Below are positions 1 through 5,407 of a DNA stretch of 7,023 bases, one piece after another (positions within the stretch are counted from its first letter, which is position 1; every line of letters begins with the position of its first letter). A program made the position numbers and the translations under genes. The notes under the pieces are model-generated. The model saw only the letters and a program-made list of their open reading frames with translations, was not told the DNA's origin and did not search any database. The DNA is from Betaproteobacteria bacterium (lineage in GTDB: Bacteria; Pseudomonadota; Gammaproteobacteria; Burkholderiales; SG8-41), in the NCBI GenBank assembly GCA_025363575.1, contig JANYDM010000146.1, positions 1 through 7,023 on the forward strand, given 5' to 3'.

Positions 1-879
1 TCGACGGTGGAGATGATCAGCCAGAAAATCCACCCGGTCGACCGCGACCGCAAGCGCGAGATGTTGTCGCATCTCATCAAAACGAACAACTGGCACCAGG
101 TGCTGGTGTTCCTGCGCACCAAGCACGGCGCCGACCGGCTGGTGAAGCAGTTGATCGACGACGGCATCACCGCGCTCGCGATCCACGGCAACAAGAGCCA
201 GGGAGCGCGCACGCGCGCGCTGGCCGAAGTCAAGACGGGCGATCTGGCGGTGCTGTGCGCCACCGACATCGCCGCGCGCGGCATCGACATCGACCAGTTG
301 CCGCACGTGGTCAACTACGATCTGCCCAACATCCCCGAAGACTATGTGCACCGCATCGGCCGCACCGGCCGCGCAGGCTCGACCGGCGAAGCGATCTCGC
401 TCGTCTGCGTCGACGAGCACGAGTTCCTGCGCGACATCGAGAAGTTGATTAAGCGCGACATCGTGCAGGAAGTGATTCCCGGTTTCGAGCCCGATCGCAA
501 CGCGAAGGCAGAACCGATACTGCAGCGGCAGGGGAGGGGGCAGAGACAGGGTCAGCAGCGTGGACAACACAGCGGCCAGCAACGCGGTCAACAAAGAAAC
601 GGCGGCGGCGGTGGGCAGGGCCAACCGCGCGGCAAGTCGGGAGGCGGTGGTCACAACCAGGGCCGCGGCGCACAAAAGTCTCCGCAGGCGCGGCCGCGGC
701 ATCCCGATGATTCAAGCGGCAAGCCGCAGCATGGCCGGCCGAATCAACAAGCCGCGCCGGCGCACCATGCCAAGCCTGCGCCTGCAGCCAAGAGCGGGCC
801 ACACGGGCAAGCAGCACCCGGAGGCGCTGCGAAGAAAAAGTCTTCGTTCGTTTTCCGGTCGGGCGGGCGGTTTCGTTAG
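1..879 (+). CDS. rhlE: DEAD-box ATP-dependent RNA helicase, RhlE-like, C-terminal part (5' end outside window)
   Basis: Reading starts at base 1 in an open frame, so the N-terminal RecA-like domain with the Walker A and DEAD motifs lies outside the window. The 292 visible residues begin with the second RecA-like domain. Motif IV is around residues 34-41 (VLVFLRTK), motif V around 87-97 ([11 protein letters not shown]) and motif VI at 117-124 (HRIGRTGR), whose arginines contact ATP and complete the catalytic site. After about residue 175 the protein becomes a low-complexity Gln/Gly/Arg-rich tail followed by a Pro/Ala/Lys-rich segment, ending in FRSGGRFR. Basic tails like this are usual in RhlE proteins and bind RNA nonspecifically. 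The family unwinds short RNA duplexes in cytoplasmic RNA remodelling, ribosome assembly and mRNA decay. The DEAD-box family is certain; RhlE rather than another DEAD-box subfamily rests on the domain-2 motifs and the tail. Confidence 0.9.
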   Translation, partial: STVEMISQKIHPVDRDRKREMLSHLIKTNNWHQVLVFLRTKHGADRLVKQLIDDGITALAIHGNKSQGARTRALAEVKTGDLAVLCATDIAARGIDIDQLPHVVNYDLPNIPEDYVHRIGRTGRAGSTGEAISLVCVDEHEFLRDIEKLIKRDIVQEVIPGFEPDRNAKAEPILQRQGRGQRQGQQRGQHSGQQRGQQRNGGGGGQGQPRGKSGGGGHNQGRGAQKSPQARPRHPDDSSGKPQHGRPNQQAAPAHHAKPAPAAKSGPHGQAAPGGAAKKKSSFVFRSGGRFR

Positions 880-889
880 TTGGTTTTTT

Positions 890-921
890 CCGGGTGGCAG
901 ACCCGGGGCTGTATTTATTTT
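890..921 (+). terminator. Possible intrinsic terminator of the helicase gene
   Basis: Eleven bases after the helicase stop there is a perfect 6-bp stem, CCGGGT (890-895) with ACCCGG (901-906), and a 5-nt loop. A T-rich stretch (gtatttatttt, 911-921) follows. The T-run does not begin directly at the base of the stem, so this is a weak to moderate prediction. Confidence 0.4.
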
Positions 922-924
922 GGG

Positions 925-956
925 CCTGTCATTCCCGCAAGTGCGGGAATGACAGG
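925..956. repeat. Perfect REP-like palindrome between convergent genes
   Basis: The arms CCTGTCATTCCCGCA (925-939) and TGCGGGAATGACAGG (942-956) are exact reverse complements separated by 2 nt; in RNA this would be about 14 bp with a 4-nt loop. The GTCATTCCCGC core is a widespread intergenic repeat type in proteobacterial genomes. It lies between the helicase (+) and the carbonic anhydrase (-), which converge here, so it could stop transcription from both sides. It ends 5 bp from the carbonic anhydrase stop codon. Confidence 0.75.
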
Positions 957-961
957 AAAGG

Positions 962-2062
962 CTAGTTCGATTCCTTGATCATGCGATTGCCCGCCGATTG
1001 AACCGGACGCGCGTTCATCGGATAGAGGCGCGAGAAGATCTCGAGCTGCTCGGCGGACGCCTGCAGCGGCTGCTTCATGACGATCCACAACACGTCTTCT
1101 GTGCATGGCGGCGTCGTCAGCGAGCCCATGTAGGTGAAATACGTTTTCTTCTCGGGCAGCATGAGGTTCATATCGAGAGGGGTGGCCGCGGTGACTTCTT
1201 CGCCTTTTTCGAGCGGCAGATTGTTGAGCACGGCCTGGATCGCCGGTTGGCGCGCGCCCGCGTCGACCAGCACGGCGACGACCGCCAGCCGGCCTTCGCT
1301 GTCCTTGTGCACGAGGTGCACGACCATCTCGAACTGCTTGCCGTCGACGACTTCTTCCGACGGCCGGTGAAAGTGAAACTGCACGAGCTTGAAGCGCCGC
1401 CCCATCACGCGCATTGAGTTCCAGCCGCCCACATTCGCTTGTATCGCATGTCCGTTGTCGACGACCTTGAAGCTGCCAGGCCGGTATTCGAAGACGACCG
1501 GGTCGAGATCGACCTTCATGCCGTCGCGGATATCGATCGGCGACTGGCGCTCCCCGCTGCCGCACTTGGCGAATTCAGGCGCCAGCTTGGCCCACATGCG
1601 CGGGCCGGTTTTCTCGCCTTCATACGACCAGTGCAATTCACGCGGCGCGGCTACTGCGGGGGGCTCGGGCGCCTTGACGGCGGATTTGGCTGCGGCGGCT
1701 ACGCGCGGCGGCGCCGGTTTTTTTGGCTTGCCGCGCACGTACAACACCGGCGCAGTCGCCACTGCCTTTTCTTCGATGATCAGCGCCGGCTTCGCGGCGG
1801 ATGCGGGTAAGGCGGGTCTGGCCGCAGGCTCGGTTGCGGCAGCGGCGGCAGCGGCCGGGGTCAGTGCGGTCTTGCGCTCGTCGGCAACATTCGCGACGAC
1901 CGTTTTGCTAAGGGGGCCGGCGGCAGAGGCCGCGGTCTTGGCTGCTGCCGGCGCGGATTTGGCGGCCTCGGCCGGCGCGTTGCGCTCTTCGGCGCTCGCG
2001 CAGAACGGCAACATGAGTGCCAGTATCAGGGTGACGATCTGACTGCGCGTGCAATGCCTCAT
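962..2062 (-). CDS. cah: Secreted alpha-class carbonic anhydrase with a long Ala/Pro-rich N-terminal linker
   Basis: This 366-residue protein interconverts CO2 and bicarbonate, probably in the periplasm. Residues 1-24 form a signal peptide with likely cleavage after ASA. Residues 25-140 are a low-complexity Ala/Pro/Lys-rich linker, and the alpha-CA domain runs from about 142 to 366. The zinc ligands are His230 and His232 (QFHFH) and His249 (VVHLVH). His205 (NGH) matches the proton shuttle and Thr316/Thr317 (GSLTTPPC) the substrate-orienting threonine region. Cys167 and Cys320 are placed for the disulfide typical of secreted bacterial enzymes. Val247 stands where many alpha-CAs have a second-shell Glu (Glu117 of human CA II). 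The linker makes the protein longer than the usual 220-260 residues. The ATG at 2062 is supported by AAGGA (2074-2070) 7 nt upstream. The gene starts 27 bp after the antitoxin gene and may be co-transcribed with it. Confidence 0.93.
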   Translation of the reverse strand: MRHCTRSQIVTLILALMLPFCASAEERNAPAEAAKSAPAAAKTAASAAGPLSKTVVANVADERKTALTPAAAAAAATEPAARPALPASAAKPALIIEEKAVATAPVLYVRGKPKKPAPPRVAAAAKSAVKAPEPPAVAAPRELHWSYEGEKTGPRMWAKLAPEFAKCGSGERQSPIDIRDGMKVDLDPVVFEYRPGSFKVVDNGHAIQANVGGWNSMRVMGRRFKLVQFHFHRPSEEVVDGKQFEMVVHLVHKDSEGRLAVVAVLVDAGARQPAIQAVLNNLPLEKGEEVTAATPLDMNLMLPEKKTYFTYMGSLTTPPCTEDVLWIVMKQPLQASAEQLEIFSRLYPMNARPVQSAGNRMIKESN

Positions 2063-2089
2063 GGGCCGGTCCTTAAATTTCGATAGGGG

Positions 2090-2467
2090 TTACCTTCCTA
2101 TATCGGATCGGGGGCGTAAAAACTTTAGGCGGCTTGGAGGGTGGCGCGGCCAGACTTCTGCCGCTTCTGTGTACCGCATGAGCCCGAGCGCCTTGCAGAC
2201 TTTCATTATGGTCTCGAAGCTCGGGTTGCCGTCCGGCGACAATGCCTTATACAAGCCTTCGCGCGTGAGCCCGGTTTCGCGCGCGAGATTCATCATGCCA
2301 CGCGCGCGGGCAATATCGCCAAGCGCTGCCACGACAATGGGCGCGTCGCCGTCCGACTCATCGATAGCAGCTTGCAGGTACAGCGCGCAGTCTTGCTCGG
2401 CTTTCAGATAGGCAGCCGCATCGTAAGTACGCGTATAAAGCTTCGGCTTACTTTTTTTCCTGGCCAT
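2090..2467 (-). CDS. HigA-type addiction-module antitoxin (HTH DNA-binding), no toxin partner visible
   Basis: The 125-residue product matches the family of probable addiction-module antidote proteins. It has a start-proximal YDAAAYLK segment, the core AALGDIARARGM (about 48-58) and an Xre-like helix-turn-helix at about 57-96 containing LARETGLTREGLYKAL. Such proteins bind a RelE/HigB-fold toxin and repress their own operon. The toxin gene normally lies just upstream, but here the upstream neighbour is the selenoprotein gene, and no HigB-like frame occurs in the window. The C-terminal 28 or so residues (98-125) are Pro/Arg-rich and extend past the usual end of the family, so a late frameshift or an unusual tail is possible. 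ATG 2467 is preferred; TTG 2479 in frame would add four residues. Neither has a clear Shine-Dalgarno sequence. An A7 run covers codons 3-6. Confidence 0.82.
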   Translation of the reverse strand: MARKKSKPKLYTRTYDAAAYLKAEQDCALYLQAAIDESDGDAPIVVAALGDIARARGMMNLARETGLTREGLYKALSPDGNPSFETIMKVCKALGLMRYTEAAEVWPRHPPSRLKFLRPRSDIGR

Positions 2468-2483
2468 CGCAATGTTCAAAGTT

Positions 2484-2498
2484 CGAACCGGCGGTTCG
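2484..2498. promoter_or_regulatory. 15-bp palindrome upstream of the antitoxin gene (possible operator or hairpin)
   Basis: CGAACCG-G-CGGTTCG is a perfect palindrome 17-31 bp upstream of the antitoxin ATG and 9 bp beyond the selenoprotein stop. It overlaps a second palindrome, GTTCGAAC (2481-2488). Antitoxins of this family commonly bind palindromes near their own start, which suggests an operator. As minus-strand RNA it would form a 6-bp stem with a 3-nt loop, but no T-run follows, so it is a poor intrinsic terminator. The role is inferred from position only. Confidence 0.4.
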
Positions 2499-2507
2499 GC
2501 AAAAGGC

Positions 2508-3038
2508 CTACGCGGTCAATTGTTTGACCAGCTGATCCACATATTTCAACGTCACCTCGCGCATCTCGTCCGGCTTGAGATTGCTGACCGGGTGCGGCAG
2601 CTCGATGTACGGATGGCCTTCCATGCCTTTTGCGCGGAACTGGAACACCGCGGCATTGGTGAAAGCGCTCGTGATGATCGTCGTGGCGGGGATGCCCAGC
2701 TTTTCGAACTCTATGGTGTCGTGCACACTGCACAACGTGCAGGACCCTCACCCGCCGACGGCGGCGATCGCCACCTGCACTTCCTTCGCCATCTCGTTGA
2801 TGATCTCTGCCGCCGCAGGCTTGGAGTAATGTTCCTTGCGGCGGATGATGACGTTCGCGACCCCGAAGCGCTCTTTCAGCGCGGCTGCAACAGTCGCCAA
2901 TATGAGGTCGCCCTGTTCCTTGGTGTTATCGAGCAGCCCGACGGTTTTGCCGGCGAGGTCCATCGGCCGCGGCGCCAGCGCGATGCGCGCCTTGCCGCCG
3001 CCGGCGGTCGGGTCGATGAATGGAAGATCGTTTGCCAT
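2508..3038 (-). CDS. UGSC-family selenoprotein with in-frame UGA (Sec97)
   Basis: Two open segments in one frame (3038-2751 and 2747-2508) are separated only by TGA at 2750-2748. Reading it as selenocysteine gives a 176-residue protein with AAVGG-U97-G-S-C100-T-L-C103-SVHD. The Sec-Gly-Ser-Cys motif in this VGG/VHD context is the signature of the UGSC family of known but functionally obscure selenoproteins. U97 and C100 form a redox-type UxxC pair and C103 a further CxxC. Residues 31-38 (KTVGLLDN) start a Rossmann-like alpha/beta fold, a general arrangement reminiscent of the selenoprotein B subunits of glycine-type reductases. ATG 3038 is chosen because AAGGAG (3049-3044) lies 5 nt upstream; GTG 3044 would overlap it. 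There is no signal peptide, so it is cytoplasmic. Two paralogous unknown proteins are encoded upstream. Standard gene callers would give two fragments or a pseudogene. Its function is unknown; a reductase or thiol-redox role is inference. Confidence 0.86.
2718..2736 (-). promoter_or_regulatory. Candidate bacterial SECIS element
   Basis: Minus-strand RNA starting 11 nt after the UGA folds into GUUGUGCA-GUG-UGCACGAC: eight pairs, one of them G.U, with a 3-nt loop that begins with GU. Bacterial SECIS elements sit inside the coding region just downstream of the Sec codon and have a guanosine (often GU) at the start of the apical loop, recognised by SelB. The spacing and sequence resemble the E. 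coli fdhF upper stem-loop (as I recall it, GUUGCA-GGUC-UGCAC, also about 11 nt after the UGA). A competing hairpin, CUGCAC-GUU-GUGCAG, starts 5 nt after the UGA and overlaps this one. Confidence 0.7.
2748..2750 (-). other. Recoded TGA: selenocysteine codon 97
   Basis: The plus-strand bases tca give TGA in the frame of the gene, with GGC GGG before it and GGG TCC TGC after it. This places it exactly at U of the UGSC motif. No other stop interrupts the frame between 3038 and the TAG at 2510-2508. Confidence 0.85.
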
Positions 3039-3043
3039 TAACA

Positions 3044-3049
3044 CTCCTT
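3044..3049 (-). promoter_or_regulatory. Ribosome binding site deciding the selenoprotein start
   Basis: AAGGAG on the minus strand lies 5 nt before ATG 3038. It favours this ATG over the in-frame GTG six bases upstream. Confidence 0.75.
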
Positions 3050-3070
3050 CGCTAATTCAGTTTTGTTTCG

Positions 3071-3196
3071 CCGCCGGTAAACGCAGATGAAAATCAAACA
3101 GAGGATCGATATTGGCTAACGTGGCTTCGCGGTTCGTTACCACTCTTGTTTTGCTCCTGTCGGCGTTCATCTGCGTTCATCTGCGTTCATCGGCGG
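3071..3196. repeat. Intergenic element with 21-bp imperfect inverted ends
   Basis: The left end, 3071-3091 (CCGCCGGTAAACGCAGATGAA), and the reverse complement of the right end, 3176-3196, agree at 19 of 21 positions. Near the right end three direct copies of the 10-mer GCGTTCATCT occur (3163-3192, the third ending in G). The repeat fills most of the 168-bp gap between the second paralogue and the selenoprotein gene and has no ORF of its own. The motif AACGCAGATGAACGCAGATG is, as I recall it, a frequent dispersed intergenic sequence in environmental bacteria. A REP-like or miniature mobile element is plausible; no target-site duplication was established. Confidence 0.5.
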
Positions 3197-3206
3197 TTCC
3201 CATGTT

Positions 3207-4232
3207 TCAGATTTTATATTCGCCGTGAACCGCGCGGCTGCCACCGCTCCAGCCGTGGCAGATCGCAGTGCACGGGCCCCAGCCGCCGGCGACGATGAGC
3301 TGCAAGTCCTGCGGGTCTTTGATCGCAGGGATGAAGCAATCGTCGTCGTCGGGATCGACCTTGATCGGGAACTGCAGCGCCCGCTCGCGCCGCCAGTTGC
3401 CGCCGCCTTTGAGGTCACGTACCTTGCGACCGGCCATCTCGCACAATTTGCGGTGCACGTCGGCACGCGTGAGACCGCCGTTCGCGCAGATGGCCGCGTG
3501 CTGCGGCCCCATCGCGACGAGCATGTCGGAGCGCGCGTGCATGTTCCACGAACCCATGCCGGTCATGCCGTCGGCGATGCCGGTCAGGAGGCGCCGCGGC
3601 TCCTGGCTCACGTCGTCGAAGCATAGCTTGGGGCTTTCCACCATCGCGCAGGTGATCACGTTGGCATCCGCGGCATAGCCTTTCGATTGCGCCAGACTCT
3701 CCCACGGCGAGCGCTCGATGTTTTCCGTAATGCATGCCGTGTAACGCATGGGCGTGGCGAAGATCGTCGCCGATGCGATGCCTGCGATGCCCCCGCCGAG
3801 ATTCATCATCATGAGGCGGATCGCGCGGCCGATGCTCGCATTCGCGCGAAAGCCTGGCCCGAAGCAGCCGTTGCCGCCGTGGATGCCGATCTTTTGCGAG
3901 TACGGCCCGTGCACTATCATCAGGGGAGCGACGCCATGCATCGTGCCCTGCACGCCGTTCATGTTGAATTCCTCGCGCAACATCAGCGGCAGCGCGCCGA
4001 GGACCACCGGCAGATATTCGGGCTTGCAGCCCGCCATCAGCGCGTGGATCGCGACCGTGCGCACGGTCGCCGGCTCCTGCATCGGTGGAATTCGTCCAAT
4101 CAATTCGTCCGGATCGCGCTTCGTCGCCTTCAGCATGCGCGCGACGCGCGCCTCCGTCGGTGTCACGACCGGCAGGCCGTCCGACCATTGCTTGTCGAGG
4201 AAAAATTCGAATTCGTCGATTGCTTCGCTCAC
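3207..4232 (-). CDS. Conserved protein of unknown function, selenoprotein-linked (paralogue B)
   Basis: The 341-residue product is the partner paralogue of the next gene upstream, about three-quarters identical by eye over its full length, with a two-residue insertion near residue 288. Conserved blocks include DGLPVVTPTEARVARML (about 18-34), MAGCKPEYLPVVLG, NGVQGTMHGVAPLMIV, GGNGCFGPGFRANASIGRA, NIERSPW and a C-terminal IVAGGWGP...CHGW...SRAVHG. No signal peptide or membrane segment is evident, so it is probably cytoplasmic. It has ten cysteines against seven in its partner, including a C-terminal CTAIC where the partner has LTAVC. The start is GTG 4232, with GGAG (4244-4241) 8 nt upstream and the same N-terminus as the partner; the ATG at 4286 would read through repeat sequence. 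I do not know its reaction. Gene order suggests it works with the UGSC selenoprotein. Confidence 0.85.
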   Translation of the reverse strand: MSEAIDEFEFFLDKQWSDGLPVVTPTEARVARMLKATKRDPDELIGRIPPMQEPATVRTVAIHALMAGCKPEYLPVVLGALPLMLREEFNMNGVQGTMHGVAPLMIVHGPYSQKIGIHGGNGCFGPGFRANASIGRAIRLMMMNLGGGIAGIASATIFATPMRYTACITENIERSPWESLAQSKGYAADANVITCAMVESPKLCFDDVSQEPRRLLTGIADGMTGMGSWNMHARSDMLVAMGPQHAAICANGGLTRADVHRKLCEMAGRKVRDLKGGGNWRRERALQFPIKVDPDDDDCFIPAIKDPQDLQLIVAGGWGPCTAICHGWSGGSRAVHGEYKI

Positions 4233-4240
4233 TCGCGTTG

Positions 4241-4244
4241 CTCC
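4241..4244 (-). promoter_or_regulatory. Ribosome binding site supporting GTG start of paralogue B
   Basis: GGAG followed by CAACGCGA and GTG gives 8-nt spacing. Paralogue A has the near-identical arrangement, so the leader as well as the coding region was duplicated. Confidence 0.7.
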
Positions 4245-4256
4245 GTTCTGCTGGTG

Positions 4257-4310
4257 ATGAGTGATGGGTGAGATGCGTTTACCCATTACTCATTGCCCAT
4301 TCCCCATCAC
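4257..4310. repeat. Nested inverted repeats filling the gap between the paralogues
   Basis: ATGAGTGATGGGT (4257-4269) and ACCCATTACTCAT (4281-4293) are complementary at 12 of 13 positions around an 11-nt loop. An alternative pairing joins GTGATGGG (4261-4268) to CCCATCAC (4303-4310). The stop codon of paralogue A (4309-4307) lies inside the second arm. No T-run follows on the minus strand, so a role in mRNA processing or stability is more likely than intrinsic termination; it may simply be a dispersed repeat. Confidence 0.5.
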
Positions 4311-5329
4311 TGTATCTCGTACTTTCCATGCACCGCCCGGCTGCCGCCGCCCCAACCGTGGCACACGGCGGTGAGCGGGCCCCAGCCGCCGGCGACGATC
4401 AGGTGCAGGTCGCGCGGGTCTTTGATCACCGGCACCATTGCGTTGTCGTCGTCGGGATCGACATCGATCTTGAGCGCTCGCTCGCGCCGCCAGTTGCCGC
4501 CGCGTTTCAGGTCGCCGACCTTGCGCTGCGCGAACTCGATCAATCTCTTGTGCACGTCGGCGTGGCTCAGCCCCGCACGCGAACAGATCGTCGCCTGCTC
4601 GGGGCCCATCGCCACCACCATATCGGAGCGCACGTGCATATTCCAGGAGCTCATCGCGGTCATCGAATCGGCGATGCCGGTCAAGAGGCGTTCCGGCTCC
4701 TGGCTCACGTCGTCGTAGCAGAGCCGCGGGCTTTCGACCATCGCGCACGTGATCACATTATCGTCCGCCGAATAGCCGCGCGACATCGCCAGCGTTGCCC
4801 ACGGGCTGCGCTCGATGTTCTCCGTCAGGCAGGCGGTATAACGCAACGGCGTCGAGAACACGGTGGCGGAGCCCACGCCCGGAATGCCGCCACCGAGATT
4901 CAGCAGCATCAGGCGGATTGCGCGGCCGATGGACGCGTTGGCGCGGAAACCCGGGCCGAAGCAGCCGTTGCCGCCATGCAGCCCGATCTTTTGAGCGTAA
5001 GGCCCGTTCACTATCATCAGGGGTGCTACGCCGTGCATCGTGCCCTGCACGCCGTTGAGGTTGAATTCTTCGCGCAGCATCTGCGTGATGCCGCCGAGCA
5101 CGACGGGCAGATATTCCGGCTTGCAGCCCGCCATCAGCGCGTGGATCGCAACCGTGCGTACGGTCGCCGGCTCCATCGCCGGCGGTATCAAGCCGACGAC
5201 TTCGGCGGGATCGCGCCGCGTCGCTGTCAGCATGCGCGCGACGCGCGCCTCGGTCGGCGTGACGACCGGCAGGCCGTCCGACCAGTGCTTGTCGAGGAAG
5301 AACTCGAATTCGTCTACGGCTTCTGACAC
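4307..5329 (-). CDS. Conserved protein of unknown function, selenoprotein-linked (paralogue A)
   Basis: The 340-residue product is the tandem partner of paralogue B. It opens with SEAVDEFEFFLDK and DGLPVVTPTEARVARML (18-34). A Gly-rich middle (GGNGCFGPGFRANASIGRA, 119-137) and LGGGIPG (145-151) could build a nucleotide- or cofactor-binding loop, but no named motif is present. Cysteines are at 69, 123, 167, 195, 204, 249 and 323; the first five and the last have counterparts in B. The C-terminus carries IVAGGWGPLTAVCHGW (311-326). No signal peptide or membrane helix is visible. GTG 5329 is the start, with AGGAG (5342-5338) 8 nt upstream. The gene lies 78 bp after the receptor gene with a terminator-like hairpin between them, and 74 bp before paralogue B. 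I recognise this as a conserved family found with UGSC proteins, from memory only; its biochemical role is unknown. Confidence 0.85.
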   Translation of the reverse strand: MSEAVDEFEFFLDKHWSDGLPVVTPTEARVARMLTATRRDPAEVVGLIPPAMEPATVRTVAIHALMAGCKPEYLPVVLGGITQMLREEFNLNGVQGTMHGVAPLMIVNGPYAQKIGLHGGNGCFGPGFRANASIGRAIRLMLLNLGGGIPGVGSATVFSTPLRYTACLTENIERSPWATLAMSRGYSADDNVITCAMVESPRLCYDDVSQEPERLLTGIADSMTAMSSWNMHVRSDMVVAMGPEQATICSRAGLSHADVHKRLIEFAQRKVGDLKRGGNWRRERALKIDVDPDDDNAMVPVIKDPRDLHLIVAGGWGPLTAVCHGWGGGSRAVHGKYEIQ

Positions 5330-5337
5330 TCGCTTTG

Positions 5338-5342
5338 CTCCT
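5338..5342 (-). promoter_or_regulatory. Ribosome binding site supporting GTG start of paralogue A
   Basis: AGGAG followed by CAAAGCGA and GTG gives 8-nt spacing, matching the leader of paralogue B. No other start codon nearby is as well placed. Confidence 0.75.
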
Positions 5343-5343
5343 G

Positions 5344-5399
5344 AAAAACTTCCTCCCCTTATCCCTCAAGGGGATTTGCTTCACGGCAAGAGAGGAAGT
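5344..5399 (-). terminator. Terminator-like or attenuator hairpin between receptor and paralogue A genes
   Basis: On the minus strand an outer stem, ACTTCCTC (5399-5392) with GAGGAAGT (5355-5348), encloses an inner stem CCCCTT (5373-5368) with AAGGGG (5360-5355); the two share base 5355. The outer stem runs directly into TTTTT (5348-5344). It begins 8 nt after the receptor stop codon and ends just before the ribosome binding site of paralogue A. It could end receptor transcription or act as an attenuator for the genes beyond. Confidence 0.5.
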
Positions 5400-5407
5400 A
5401 TTTCTTC

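Noticed and set aside
1389..2042. Plus-strand open frame opposite the carbonic anhydrase gene
   Set aside because: It is the antisense of the Ala-rich linker and enzyme domain; the Ala/Ser richness is a frame artefact.
1999..2062. Lipoprotein signal for the carbonic anhydrase (Cys21)
   Set aside because: LPFC does not fit the lipobox, while ASA at 22-24 suits ordinary signal peptidase cleavage.
2468..2507. Remnant of a HigB toxin gene upstream of the antitoxin
   Set aside because: Only 40 bp separate it from the selenoprotein stop codon and no toxin-like residues can be read in any frame.
2508..3038. Two separate short genes, or a pseudogene broken by a nonsense mutation
   Set aside because: The frame is intact on both sides, the TGA sits exactly at U of the UGSC motif, a well-placed SECIS-like stem follows, and there is no other damage.
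3163..3192. Three 10-bp direct repeats as a CRISPR or VNTR locus
   Set aside because: The units are contiguous with no spacers and far too short for CRISPR; they are better seen as part of the inverted-end element.
4233..4286. Upstream ATG start at 4286 for paralogue B
   Set aside because: The extra residues are translated repeat sequence with no counterpart in paralogue A; GTG 4232 has a matching ribosome binding site and N-terminus.
4268..5326. Long plus-strand open frame opposite paralogue A
   Set aside because: Arg/His/Ala-rich composition and antisense position mark it as a shadow in high-GC DNA; the minus-strand protein has a full paralogue.
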